From the NCBI RefSeq assembly GCF_900089605.1, contig NZ_LT594324.1, positions 6,386,001-6,450,000 of the forward strand: DNA of 64,000 nt. Direction: 5' to 3'. Shown piece by piece: positions 25,896 to 34,209 of this stretch. The position numbers were made by a program, and so were the translations under genes. Positions within the stretch are counted from its first letter, which is position 1; every line of letters starts with the position of its first letter. Below the pieces are notes generated by a model, which was not told where the DNA came from, did not search any database, and saw only the letters and a list, made by a program, of their open reading frames with translations. The DNA is from Micromonospora narathiwatensis (GTDB lineage: Bacteria; Actinomycetota; Actinomycetes; Mycobacteriales; Micromonosporaceae).

Positions 25896-25908
25896 TACCG
25901 TCGAGCGA
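25896..25908 (+). promoter_or_regulatory. Leaderless promoter of a membrane protein gene
   Basis: TACCGT (25896-25901) precedes ATG 25908 by 6 nt, deciding the start inside a longer open frame. Confidence 0.55.
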
Positions 25909-26666
25909 TGGATGATGCGGTGCGGGCGCCGGTGTCCGTGGGTCGGCCCGGTACGGGTCGGCCGGACCTGGGACTGTTAGGCGCCACGGTGGCGCTGCTG
26001 ACCCTCGGCCTGGCGGCGGTCGCGTTCCTGCTGCTGATTCCGGGTTTCGTGCTGAGCTGGTTCGGCTATCCGTACGCCGACGCGGGCCGGCTCGCCGGCC
26101 TGCACGGGCTGCCGCTGCTGGCGCTGTGTCCGGCGTTGGTCGCGCTCGGACTGGTGGCCGGGCAGCGGATGGGCCGGGAGCGTCCGGGGACCGGGTCGGC
26201 CGGGTGGGTCCGGCCCGCCCTGGCGGTGCTCGCCGGGGTGCTGGCCATCGAGCTGATCGGCGCGTACGGCGAGGGGGCCGCGGCGGTGGCCGCGATCGTC
26301 GTGTGGGCGGTCGGCCTGGCCCCGATCGCCGCCGTGGTGACCCGGGTCGGTGCCCGCTCACCCGGGCCGTTGCCGTGGGTGGGCGTCACGCTGGCCGCGC
26401 TGGTCGTCGTCGATCTCGCGGTGACGGTCGGCCTCTGGCTCGCCGTCGGCCCGGCCGAGGCGCCCCGGACGTACGCCATGGCCTGGTTCCCGACCGTTCT
26501 CCTGGATCCGGCGCTCCGCCTGCCGTTGGGAACGGCAGAGGACGGCGCGGTCCGGTCCGCGCTGGTGGACGCCGCCGAGTTCCTGCCCCACGCCCTGCTG
26601 ACCGCCGCCGCGTTCGGCCTCGCCTACCTGCGTGCCGGCGCCCGCCCCGCCATCTCGTCGCGCTGA
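25908..26666 (+). CDS. Six-TM integral membrane protein, unknown function
   Basis: The 252-residue product has about six hydrophobic helices (for example LGATVALLTLGLAAVAFLLL and LAVLAGVLAIELIGAYG) and short loops with few charges. I see no catalytic or transport motif. The open frame extends far upstream, but the start is set at ATG 25908 because a TACCGT -10 box lies 6 nt before it and the first helix begins about 25 residues in. It is convergent with the FGGY kinase gene. Confidence 0.6.
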   Translation: MDDAVRAPVSVGRPGTGRPDLGLLGATVALLTLGLAAVAFLLLIPGFVLSWFGYPYADAGRLAGLHGLPLLALCPALVALGLVAGQRMGRERPGTGSAGWVRPALAVLAGVLAIELIGAYGEGAAAVAAIVVWAVGLAPIAAVVTRVGARSPGPLPWVGVTLAALVVVDLAVTVGLWLAVGPAEAPRTYAMAWFPTVLLDPALRLPLGTAEDGAVRSALVDAAEFLPHALLTAAAFGLAYLRAGARPAISSR

Positions 26667-26683
26667 GCACGCCCTCCGGCCGA

Positions 26684-28225
26684 TCACGGGACGGGGGCGG
26701 TGGGTGGGGGCTCCGGCGGCCGGCTCGGCGTCAGCCGGCGCAGCGACGTGTACGTCGGCACGAGCGCGTCGTACAGCTCGGCGAAGAGCGGCAGCAGGGC
26801 GGCGTACGTGGCGGCGGAGGCGGGGTCGGGGCGTACCGTGTCGTCGATCCTGACCAGGTCGGCGGCGACCTCGATCGACGGGATCAGGCCGATGGCCTCC
26901 ATGCCGAGCAGCGCGGCGCCGAAGCCGGATCCCTGGTGGCCGGCGGGGAACCGGACCGGCATGCCGAGCACGTCGGCGAGGATCTGCCGCCACAGCGGGC
27001 TGCGGGCGAAGCCGCCGCTGGCACGGACCTCGCGTACCTCGTTGCCGGTGGCCCGTACCGAGGCGAGGACCAGGGCGAGTTGCTGGCAGACGCCCTCCAG
27101 CGCGGCCCGGACCAGGTGTTCGCGCCGGTGGCCGTGGCTGAGCCCGACGTACGCGCCGCGGGGCACCGCGCTCCAGTGCGGCGCCCGTTCGCTGAGCAGG
27201 TACGGCAGCATGATCAGTCCGGCGGAGCCGGCGGGCGCCCGGGCGGCGAGGTCGAGCAGGTGCTCCTCGGCGTGCTCGCCGAGTTCGGGGGCGAGCGCCT
27301 CGCCGGCCCACTCCAGGACGATGCCGCCGTTGTTGATCGCGCCGCCGACGACCCAGCGGTGCTCGGTGAGGGCGTAGCAGAAGACGCCGCCGAGCGGGTC
27401 GACGCCGGGTCTTTCCACCATCACCCGCATCGCCCCGCTGGTGCCGATGGAGCAGGCGACCTCGCCGGGGTGCACCGCGCCGAGGCCGAGGTTGGCCAGC
27501 GGTCCGTCGCCGGCGCCGAGCACGATCGGGGTGCTGGCGGGCAGGCCGGTGGCCCGGGCCGCGTCGGCGGTCAGCCCGGGCAGTACGTGGGTGGTGGGCA
27601 CGAGCCGGGGCAGGTGTTCCTCGGTGATCCCGGCGATGTTGAGGGCCTCGGCGTCCCAGGCCAGTCGGTGGATGTCCAGCAGGCCGGTGGCGGAGGCGAG
27701 CGAGTGGTCGGTGACCAGGGCCCCGGTGAGCCGCAGCAGCACGTAGTCCTTGATGCCCACCCAGTGGGCGGCCCGTTCGTGCAGCCGCGGCTGCTGCTCG
27801 GCGAACCAGACGAGTTTCGGCAGGGGCGCCATGGGGTGCAGGGGGGTGCCGGTGCGCTGGTGCAGGGCCAGCCCCGACGGTAGGGCGCGCAGCCGTTCGG
27901 CCTGGGCGCTGGCTCGGGAGTCGGCCCAGGTGATCGAGGGGGTGAGCGGGGTGCCGTCGGCGTCGAGCCCGATGAGGCTGTGCAGGGCGCTGCTGAACGA
28001 CAGCCCGGCGACCGGGCAGGTCAGTTCGTCGACCACCGCGCGGACCGAGGCCACCACCGCGTCGAAGATCAGTCGGGGGTTCTGTTCGGCGTATCCGGGG
28101 TGCGGTTCGTCGAGGGGGTAACTGATCGAGTGGGTGGCGAGCTGCCGTCCGCCGGTGTCGAACGCGACGGCTTTGGTGCTGGTGGTGCCGATGTCCACGC
28201 CCACCACGACGGCCGGTCCGCCCAC
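26684..28225 (-). CDS. FGGY-family carbohydrate kinase (gluconokinase/xylulokinase-like)
   Basis: The 513-residue product starts with the ASKHA phosphate-1 motif GVDIGTTSTKAVAFD and contains the second-domain glycine motif IGTSGAMRV and adenosine motif ASGGFARSPLWRQILAD. The HPMAPLPKL stretch and overall spacing resemble gluconokinases of the FGGY type. It phosphorylates a sugar or sugar acid in the cytoplasm with ATP; the exact sugar is not certain. GTG 28225 is chosen because GAGGAGG (28239-28233) sits 7 nt upstream and a TAGCGT -10 (28259-28254) precedes it. No other sugar genes are adjacent. Confidence 0.87.
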   Translation of the reverse strand: MGGPAVVVGVDIGTTSTKAVAFDTGGRQLATHSISYPLDEPHPGYAEQNPRLIFDAVVASVRAVVDELTCPVAGLSFSSALHSLIGLDADGTPLTPSITWADSRASAQAERLRALPSGLALHQRTGTPLHPMAPLPKLVWFAEQQPRLHERAAHWVGIKDYVLLRLTGALVTDHSLASATGLLDIHRLAWDAEALNIAGITEEHLPRLVPTTHVLPGLTADAARATGLPASTPIVLGAGDGPLANLGLGAVHPGEVACSIGTSGAMRVMVERPGVDPLGGVFCYALTEHRWVVGGAINNGGIVLEWAGEALAPELGEHAEEHLLDLAARAPAGSAGLIMLPYLLSERAPHWSAVPRGAYVGLSHGHRREHLVRAALEGVCQQLALVLASVRATGNEVREVRASGGFARSPLWRQILADVLGMPVRFPAGHQGSGFGAALLGMEAIGLIPSIEVAADLVRIDDTVRPDPASAATYAALLPLFAELYDALVPTYTSLRRLTPSRPPEPPPTAPVP

Positions 28226-28253
28226 CGGTGCACCTCCTCGGAGCCGTCGGATC

Positions 28254-28259
28254 ACGCTA
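28254..28259 (-). promoter_or_regulatory. -10 element of the FGGY kinase gene
   Basis: TAGCGT on the minus strand, about 28 nt before GTG 28225, with GAGGAGG at 28239-28233 between. Confidence 0.5.
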
Positions 28260-28412
28260 CGTGCCCGGCGGTACCGACGCCGGGTGGTTCGACCTAACGC
28301 GTTGGTCAATCACCCGATCGGTCAGATTGGCTGCTTTCGCGTGTCTTGCCGGCCCTCTCCGGCAGTTGACACCAATGACACCCAGTGGGCTCTGCGAGGC
28401 AGAGGAGTCGGC

Positions 28413-29573
28413 ATGGCGATGACTGATTCGACGGGTTCCACCTGGCGGTACCTGTGGGCTCACCGGCAGAACGACCGGCGGCAGCGGGCCTTCCGTACGG
28501 CCGACGAGGCGTGGCATCGCCGCGACGACGAGCTGCGCCGGCTGCGTACCCTCGCCGTGTCCTTCCACGGCTCGGCCGAGGCCGGCGCGGGCCTGCCGAT
28601 GGAACTCGGCCCCGGGGAAGTGGTCTTCTGGACGTTGCCGGCCGCGCAACTGGTCGAGGTACGACACACCGCCGTACTGCCGGCCCCCGAGCTGGCCGTC
28701 GAGGTCGACCCGCCGGTGCTGCGCCCGCGCCGCCCCGAGGGGGTCCGGGCCGTCGACGCCGGGCTGGCCGTGCTCACCAACCGGCGGCTGGTGCTGCTCG
28801 GCGGGCGGGGCCGGCGCGACTGGGCGTACGGGAGGATGACCGGACTGTCCCACGACCCGGCGGCGCCGGTGACACTGGTCCAGGTCCTCGACCGGCGGCG
28901 TACCTCCGGGCTGCTGCTGCCGACCGGCGCGGCGGCCGACTTCCGATTCAAGCTGACCCTGGCCTTCGCCGACGCGATCGAACAGCGGGCGGCGGTCGTC
29001 GCTCAGCTCGACGAGCTGATCGAGGAACACGCCGCCGCCCGGCCGGTCCGGCCGGCCATCCACACCCCGGCCCAGGCCCGGATCTCCGCGCGGGTCCCGG
29101 GTGGCCGGCGTACCGTCGCGGTCGCCGCGGCCCTCGCGCTGATCGTGCCGGCGATCCTCCTCGAATCCGAACCGCCGGTGCGGCCCGGCACCGAGCGGGC
29201 CTCCGCCGCCACCCCGGCGGCCACCGCCACGCCCCAGCCCCCGCCGCTGGCCCCCGTGGTGCGGGCCGCCGCGACCCCGCCGCCGAAACCCCGCCGCACC
29301 CGCGCCACCCCCACGACCGGGCCGGCGCGGGTGCCGCCGGTCGCCGAGCGGCGCTGCGGTGCCCCGGTCAACCCCTTCGGGTACGACTTCTGCGGCGGCC
29401 AGCGGATCCACCGGCCGGCCCGGGCAGTCTGCGACTGGTTCGACTGCGTCAACGGGTTCTGGTCCGGTAAGGGCTGGCTGGTGCAGTGCCGGGACGGGAC
29501 GGTCAGCCTCACCGGCGGGCAGCGCGACGCGTGCACCGACCACCAGGGCTTCCGCCGTACGGTCTGGACCTGA
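28413..29573 (+). CDS. Membrane protein with cytoplasmic PH/GRAM-like region and Cys-rich secreted tail
   Basis: The 386-residue product is unrecognised but clearly modular. Residues about 40-215 resemble a bacterial PH/GRAM-like domain (GEVVFWTLPAAQLVEVRHTAVL, AVLTNRRLVLLGGRGRRDW, the usual 'new protein displays as lipid-binding' pattern). A membrane helix lies near 232-250, followed by a Pro/Thr-rich linker, and the last 65 residues carry seven cysteines (CGAPVNPFGYDFC, CDWFDCVNGFW, VQCRDG, DACTDH), likely a disulfide-stabilised extracellular module. AGAGGAG precedes ATG 28413. Divergent from the FGGY kinase. Confidence 0.6.
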   Translation: MAMTDSTGSTWRYLWAHRQNDRRQRAFRTADEAWHRRDDELRRLRTLAVSFHGSAEAGAGLPMELGPGEVVFWTLPAAQLVEVRHTAVLPAPELAVEVDPPVLRPRRPEGVRAVDAGLAVLTNRRLVLLGGRGRRDWAYGRMTGLSHDPAAPVTLVQVLDRRRTSGLLLPTGAAADFRFKLTLAFADAIEQRAAVVAQLDELIEEHAAARPVRPAIHTPAQARISARVPGGRRTVAVAAALALIVPAILLESEPPVRPGTERASAATPAATATPQPPPLAPVVRAAATPPPKPRRTRATPTTGPARVPPVAERRCGAPVNPFGYDFCGGQRIHRPARAVCDWFDCVNGFWSGKGWLVQCRDGTVSLTGGQRDACTDHQGFRRTVWT

Positions 29574-29577
29574 CGGG

Positions 29578-30006
29578 TCAGCCGAGGTCGGGCAGGGTCA
29601 GCGAGCCGTCCGGGCCGAGCGGGAAGCCCGGGTTCCAGGCGATCTCCCACAGGTGACCGTCCGGGTCGGTGAAGTAGCCCGCGTACCCGCCGTAGAAGGT
29701 CTCCCGGGCCGGGCGGGTGATCGCCGCGCCGGCCTCGGCCGCCACCCGCAGCAACTCGTCGACCTCCTCGCGGGTCCGCACGTTCTGCGCCAGGCTGAGC
29801 CCGCCGAAGCCGTCCGTACCCCGGTCGGTCAGGCCGGCGTCGTCGGCGAGCTTGTCCCGCCCCCACAGCACCACGGCCAGGCCCCCGGCCTGGAAGAAGA
29901 CGGTTTCCTCGACCTCCTGGCCGCGCCAGCCCAGGCGCTCGTAGAAGGTGCGGGCCCGGGCCAGGTCCGCCACGCCGAGAGTGATCAGGCTGACGCGCTG
30001 CTCCAT
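29578..30006 (-). CDS. VOC-family (glyoxalase-like) protein
   Basis: The 142-residue protein has paired beta-alpha-beta-beta-beta modules of the vicinal oxygen chelate fold: VSLITLGVADLARARTFYERLGW and GYAGYFTDPDGHLWEIAWNP. Metal-binding positions E near the C terminus are present, but substrate cannot be inferred (dioxygenase, glyoxalase or resistance protein). A TACGGT box lies 6 nt before ATG 30006, indicating a leaderless message. It ends 5 nt from the convergent gene. Confidence 0.85.
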   Translation of the reverse strand: MEQRVSLITLGVADLARARTFYERLGWRGQEVEETVFFQAGGLAVVLWGRDKLADDAGLTDRGTDGFGGLSLAQNVRTREEVDELLRVAAEAGAAITRPARETFYGGYAGYFTDPDGHLWEIAWNPGFPLGPDGSLTLPDLG

Positions 30007-30018
30007 GGTCGGACCGTA
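30006..30018 (-). promoter_or_regulatory. Leaderless promoter of the VOC gene
   Basis: TACGGT on the minus strand (30018-30013) precedes ATG 30006 by 6 nt. Confidence 0.55.
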
Positions 30019-30024
30019 CCCCGG

Positions 30025-30585
30025 TCAGTGCCGGCCGAGGGGGACGAGGCCGGCGAGGACCAGGGCGGCGCCGATGGGCAGCAGGTCCAGATTCACCGCG
30101 ATCGACCCGAAGCCGACCAGCACCAGAATTGGCGCCCACGCCGGCAACAGCCGCGCGACGGCCGTGCGGACCAGCAGCGTGAGCACGCCCAGCTCGAACA
30201 GCGCCGGCCCGCCCAGCAGCACCAGGTCCGGCGTGGCCACCGCGTCGGCGAAGCGCGGGAACAGGTCGCCGAGGATCACCCACACGAAGGCGGTCGCGCC
30301 GACCAGGCCGGCCACCGCCGCCACGTCGTCGAGCACCCCCAGCCGGGGCGAGGTGGCACGCAGCAGGCTGTGCAGGCCCACGATCACCGCCCCGAACGCG
30401 ACGATGCCGAACAGGAACAGGGTGTGTCCGACCATCCAGGGCCACGCCGACCTGTCGCGGGGCCCGTCCAGGCCGCCGATCAGGCGCAGCACGCCGTAGC
30501 CGAGCAGCAGCAGCGCCGCCGTCACGGCCACCGGCCGCAACCAGGCGTACGGGGACGCGGTCACCCGGGAATCGGTAGTCGTCAT
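30025..30585 (-). CDS. Six-TM membrane protein, unknown function
   Basis: The 186-residue product has about six membrane helices (VAVTAALLLLGYGVLRL, AWPWMVGHTLFLFGIVAFGAVIV, VAAVAGLVGATAFVWVILG and others). Conserved acidic residues in helix 4 (GDLFPRF) are the only notable polar motif. ATG 30585 (MTTTDSRVT) is preferred to the 33-residue longer frame; CAGGCT lies 6 nt upstream as a weak -10. Function not recognised. Confidence 0.6.
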   Translation of the reverse strand: MTTTDSRVTASPYAWLRPVAVTAALLLLGYGVLRLIGGLDGPRDRSAWPWMVGHTLFLFGIVAFGAVIVGLHSLLRATSPRLGVLDDVAAVAGLVGATAFVWVILGDLFPRFADAVATPDLVLLGGPALFELGVLTLLVRTAVARLLPAWAPILVLVGFGSIAVNLDLLPIGAALVLAGLVPLGRH

Positions 30586-30759
30586 TGCCTCAGCCTGCCA
30601 GTGGGGCGAGGCCGGAACATCGGGGACGAACCCGTAGCGGCCCCGGAGGCGTGCGCCTGAGCCGGCTCGGGGACCGCCGGTCACGCGCGGCTCGCCCCGA
30701 TCCCGTTCGTGGCCGGCAACCCCCGTCGATAACCGCTAGCCGTACGGCGGCGGCGCGGT

Positions 30760-30773
30760 TAGCGTCTCGGCCG
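30760..30773 (+). promoter_or_regulatory. Leaderless promoter of the APH-family gene
   Basis: TAGCGT (30760-30765) precedes GTG 30773 by 7 nt. Confidence 0.6.
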
Positions 30774-31963
30774 TGTCCCGCACCGTGACCCTCGTCCTGG
30801 TCGACGACGCCGGCGTGTCGCTCGGCGCCCTGCCCCCGTACGAGGTGCCCGAGCCGTGGTGGCAGCAGGTCGCCGCGATCGTCGACGAGGCCCGCCACCG
30901 TCATGGCGTCGAGGTGGCCGTGCTGCGGCTGCTCACCGCCGACCGGCCGGAGCCGCCCGGCGGCCACCTCACCTACCTCGGGCAGGTCGCCACGCCCCCG
31001 GCCGTACCCCTGGAACCGGTGTCGGTGGACCTGTCGCCGCACCCGTTGCGTGCCCCCTGGGCGCAGCCCGGCGGACCGGCCCGCAGCCTCGCCTGGGCCG
31101 CCGGCGAGCTGCACCGCCTCGGCCGGCCGGTGGCCGGCGTCGCCCAGCAGCGCACCTGGAACCTGTCGGCGATCTGGCGGCTCGACGGCCCGCACGGCGG
31201 CGCCTGGCTCAAACAGGTACCCGCGTTCTTCCGGCACGAGTCCGCCGTGCTGCGCTGGCTCGCCTCCGCCGCGCCCGGCACCGGGCCGGCCCTGCTCGCC
31301 GCCGACGACACCGGCCGGATCCTGCTCGACCACATCCCCGGCGAGGACCGCTACGCCGCCGACCACACCGAACGCGCCGCCATCGCCGCCGACCACCACA
31401 CCCTGCAACTGTGCGCCGCCGACCACGCCGAGCGGCTGGTCACGGCCGGCGTACCCGACCTGCGCGGGCCGGCCCTCGCCGGGTGGGTCCGCGACCGGCT
31501 AGCCCCGCACGACCGGTCCGCCGTCGCCGATCTGCTCGCCGGCCTCGACGACCGGCTCGACCGGGTACGCGACTGCGGTCTGCCCGACACCCTCGTCCAC
31601 GGTGACCTGCACCCCGGCAACGTGCGCGGCGACGGCCGGCGGCGGGTGGTCATCGACTGGGGTGACGCGTTCGTCGGGCACCCCGCCTTCGACATCCTGC
31701 GGCTCACCGAGACCCTCGATCCGGCCGCTGCCGCGCCGCTGCTCGACGCGTGGGCCGCCCGGTGGCGGGCCGACGTGCCCGGCAGCGACCCGGAACGTGC
31801 CGTCGACCTGCTCCGCCCGGTCGCGCCGCTGCGGCTGGCCGCCGTGTACGCGATGTTCCTCGCCAACATCGAACCAAGCGAACACCCGTACCACGCGAAC
31901 GACGTGCCCGCCTGCCTCGGCCGGGCCGCCGCCGAAGCGGAGCGGATGATCCTGCCGGGCTGA
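30773..31963 (+). CDS. Aminoglycoside phosphotransferase (APH)-family kinase
   Basis: The 396-residue product has an unfamiliar N-terminal region (about 1-110) followed by a protein-kinase-like APH domain: the catalytic loop LVHGDLHPGNV (around 279) with the Asp base and the metal motif VIDWGDAFVGHPAFDILRL. The family phosphorylates antibiotics, choline-like small molecules or sugars; nothing nearby indicates an antibiotic. GTG 30773 is a leaderless start. A GntR-controlled operon follows after its stop, with the first operator half-site only 7 nt away. Confidence 0.83.
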   Translation: MSRTVTLVLVDDAGVSLGALPPYEVPEPWWQQVAAIVDEARHRHGVEVAVLRLLTADRPEPPGGHLTYLGQVATPPAVPLEPVSVDLSPHPLRAPWAQPGGPARSLAWAAGELHRLGRPVAGVAQQRTWNLSAIWRLDGPHGGAWLKQVPAFFRHESAVLRWLASAAPGTGPALLAADDTGRILLDHIPGEDRYAADHTERAAIAADHHTLQLCAADHAERLVTAGVPDLRGPALAGWVRDRLAPHDRSAVADLLAGLDDRLDRVRDCGLPDTLVHGDLHPGNVRGDGRRRVVIDWGDAFVGHPAFDILRLTETLDPAAAAPLLDAWAARWRADVPGSDPERAVDLLRPVAPLRLAAVYAMFLANIEPSEHPYHANDVPACLGRAAAEAERMILPG

Positions 31964-31969
31964 CCCCAC

Positions 31970-32037
31970 TTGTATCAACTCCTTGACACAATCATGGCGT
32001 TGCGGTCATGCTCGCTTGTGTCAAACGCTTGATACAA
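31970..32037 (+). promoter_or_regulatory. Double GntR (YtrA-type) operator
   Basis: Two copies of the dyad TTGTRTCAA-N4-TTGAYACAA lie at 31970-31991 and 32016-32037, 24 nt apart, immediately upstream of the operon whose second gene encodes a GntR repressor. The distal one probably overlaps the promoter and the proximal one ends at the AAGGAGG ribosome binding site. Confidence 0.8.
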
Positions 32038-32050
32038 GGAGGGCGTCGCC

Positions 32051-32917
32051 GTGGTTGGCACATGGATCGTGGGGCTCCTGCTGGTACCGCTGCTCGGCGT
32101 CGCGCTGGCCGGCCCCTCCGCGGCGGGCGAGCCCGCAACCGAACACATCCGGCGTACCACCTGGCGCTGGCGGTGGGCAGGCGTGGCCTTCGGGGCGGTG
32201 GCCGCCGCCGTCGCGGCCCGCGCCGACCCGCTGGGACGCGGAGTCCTGCTGGCCGCCCCTCTGTTCGGGCTCTGCGTGCTGGCCGGGGTGGTGGCGGGAG
32301 AAGGCCGCGTCGTCGCGCGCCCCGCCGGCACCACCCGCCAGGCGGCCCTGGAAACCCGGCAGGTCCGGCACTACCTGCCACGCCGACCGTTCCGGGCCGT
32401 GGCCGCCGCCGGCGCCGCGCTGGCCGTCCTGCTGGCCGCGACCACCGCCGCCGGCTCCGCCGACGACCTCGGCCGCGCCGGCCGTTCCCTGGCCTACGCC
32501 TGCGGCGAGTTCACCGCGGCCCACGGCCCGTGGGCCGGCTCCTTCTACAGCCTCCCGCTCGCCCTGCTGGTCGGCCTCGGCGTGCTGATAGCCACGCTGG
32601 CCCTGCGCCGGCTCGTCGGGCGTCCCCGCCCGCAGGCCCCCGCCGGCGCCCTGGTGCACGACGACGCCGAGCGGCGCCGCTCCGCCACCGCCGTCACCGG
32701 CGCCTGCGGCGTGCTGATCACCATCCCACTGATCGGGGTCTCCCTGTTCACCGCGACCGGGCTGCTGTCCAACCCGTGCCGGCCGGCGTGGTGGACGGCC
32801 GCCGCCTGGGGGCTGCTCCTGTTGCTCCCGGCCTGGACCGTCCTGCTGGCCTGGAGCGCCGTCGCCGTCCTTCGCCCCGGCCAGCGCGCTGACCGGCCCG
32901 CCCCGGTGACGGCGTGA
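32051..32917 (+). CDS. Integral membrane protein in GntR-controlled operon
   Basis: The 288-residue product has about six hydrophobic helices and an intervening basic cytoplasmic loop (RRLVGRPRPQAPAGALVHDDAERRRSATAV). No enzymatic motif is visible. GTG 32051 has AAGGAGG 8 nt upstream. Its stop overlaps the GntR-type gene (GTGA), so membrane protein and regulator are co-expressed under the double operator at 31970-32037. Similar YtrA-linked membrane proteins respond to cell-envelope stress, which is only an analogy here. Confidence 0.62.
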   Translation: MVGTWIVGLLLVPLLGVALAGPSAAGEPATEHIRRTTWRWRWAGVAFGAVAAAVAARADPLGRGVLLAAPLFGLCVLAGVVAGEGRVVARPAGTTRQAALETRQVRHYLPRRPFRAVAAAGAALAVLLAATTAAGSADDLGRAGRSLAYACGEFTAAHGPWAGSFYSLPLALLVGLGVLIATLALRRLVGRPRPQAPAGALVHDDAERRRSATAVTGACGVLITIPLIGVSLFTATGLLSNPCRPAWWTAAAWGLLLLLPAWTVLLAWSAVAVLRPGQRADRPAPVTA

Positions 32918-33300
32918 GCGCCCCGACCCTGCGGGTCGACACGCAGGACCCCACACCCCCGTACGAGCAGTTGCGCCGGCAACTGATCGACCTGATCCAC
33001 ACCGGAGCGCTCCAGCCCGGCGACCGGCTGCCACCGCTGCGGCAACTCGCCGGCGACCTCGGCTTGGCCGTCGGCACCGTGGCCCGCGCCTACCGCGAAC
33101 TGGAGACCGCCGGGCTGGTCCGGTCCCGACGCGGCGGCGGCACCCGCGTCGCGGAGCAGGCACCCGCGCCAGCCGCCGAAGAACGCCGCCAAGCGCTCGA
33201 CCGGTACGCGGTCGCCTACCTGCGGCAAGCGCGGCTGCTCGGCGCCGACCGGGAGGCCGCCCTCGACGCCGTACGCCGTGCCTGGCCCGCCGACGCGTGA
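32914..33300 (+). CDS. GntR-family (YtrA subfamily) transcriptional regulator
   Basis: The 128-residue protein consists of a GntR winged helix (PPYEQLRRQLIDLIHTGALQPGDRLPPLRQLAGDLGLAVGTVARAYRELETAGLVRSRRGGGTRV) with only a short helical tail (about 40 residues), the hallmark of the YtrA subfamily, which lacks a ligand domain. GTG 32914 overlaps the preceding stop by 4 nt. It most likely represses its own operon by binding the two TTGTRTCAA dyads at 31970-32037. Confidence 0.9.
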   Translation: MSAPTLRVDTQDPTPPYEQLRRQLIDLIHTGALQPGDRLPPLRQLAGDLGLAVGTVARAYRELETAGLVRSRRGGGTRVAEQAPAPAAEERRQALDRYAVAYLRQARLLGADREAALDAVRRAWPADA

Positions 33301-33306
33301 CACCGA

Positions 33307-33466
33307 TCAGGCCCGTCGCACCGGAATCCACAACTCCGCGTCGGCCCGCGTGCCGTCCGTCGACACCCGCACCTTCGACATCTCCGGACCGGGGCGACCC
33401 TCGTACGGGTTCGACGGGAACCACTGGGTGGACACGTCCCGCCACAGGTACCGCACGTGCTCCCTG
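33307..33466 (-). pseudogene. C-terminal remnant of an effector-binding (GyrI-like) protein
   Basis: Reading on the minus strand to the TGA at 33309-33307 gives RYLWRDVSTQWFPSNPYEG and later AELWIPVRRA, which resembles the C-terminal part of small effector-binding proteins of the GyrI/AraC C-terminal type. The frame is closed by a TAA just upstream (about 33485) and no start fits, so the 5' part is missing. Family assignment is tentative. Confidence 0.45.
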
Positions 33467-34177
33467 CGGTGACCGGGCCGGTATTACCTGGTGCGACTCC
33501 CTCCGGCTTCCTGAGTTTGACCTCCACAAGCCGCGCCACCGACGCAGGTTTCCTGACGCTCGCCGACCTGTCGTCGATCGCGACCGCACTTGAGCTGGAT
33601 CACCGGATCGTCGGCGGACAAATGGTCACTCTGCTCATCGCCGCACATGGTGTCGCCAGGCAGGTCGATGCGGGAAACCCTTGACACCGACTTCGCCGCG
33701 CTGCCTGCTGTCATCGCCGATCCGCGGCTCCCTCGAGCCTTGGCCGAACGCGGCTACCAACGCGGGGATGCGGCAAACCGTTTCGTCCGCAGCCACCAAG
33801 ACAACCGCGGCCCGCTGAACCTGGTCGTCGACATCCTTGCCCCGTCCTTTGAGAGCAGGTTAGTGCCGAACCAACGCCACGGTGATCTGACCGTGGACGA
33901 GGTACCCGGACTCATCCTCGCGCTCTACCGCCCGCCTGTGGTGCTCCATCTGGAGGTTCGTCTGACGAACGCTGGATCGCTTGCGTTCGGGTCGACTTGC
34001 CCGACGTGACCTCCGCGCTCTGCTTGAAGGCGCTGGCGTACCGGGGCCGTTTTGCCGCAAAGGACGCGGTCGATCTCTGGCGCCTCCTCCATGCCGCTCG
34101 CGCGTCGGGATTGACTGCGGATACCTGGCCGACAAGTGCAGGCGCTGGTGAATCGCGTGGTCGCCCGGCGCGAATAG
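33457..34177 (+). pseudogene. Decayed nucleotidyltransferase-like gene with frameshifts
   Basis: Coding sense runs in frame 1 (…LSSIATALELDHRIVGGQMV…HGVARQVDA), moves to frame 2 near 33670 (RETLDTDFAALPAVIADPRL … LNLVVDILAPSFES … VLHLEVRLT), returns to frame 1 near 33975 (VDLPDVTSALCLKALAY … KDAVDLWRLLHAARASG) and ends in frame 2 (QVQALVNRVVARRE, TAG 34175-34177). The pieces join into one protein of about 235 residues with the look of an AbiEii/MNT-like nucleotidyltransferase (IGG-x-M then TLDTDF acidic pair, and KDAVDLWRL). Three frame breaks mean it is not functional as read. No antitoxin gene adjoins it. GC is lower than its neighbours. Confidence 0.72.
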
Positions 34178-34209
34178 GTCGTGGTCGTCTGCGGCGATCA
34201 CGCGCTCTA

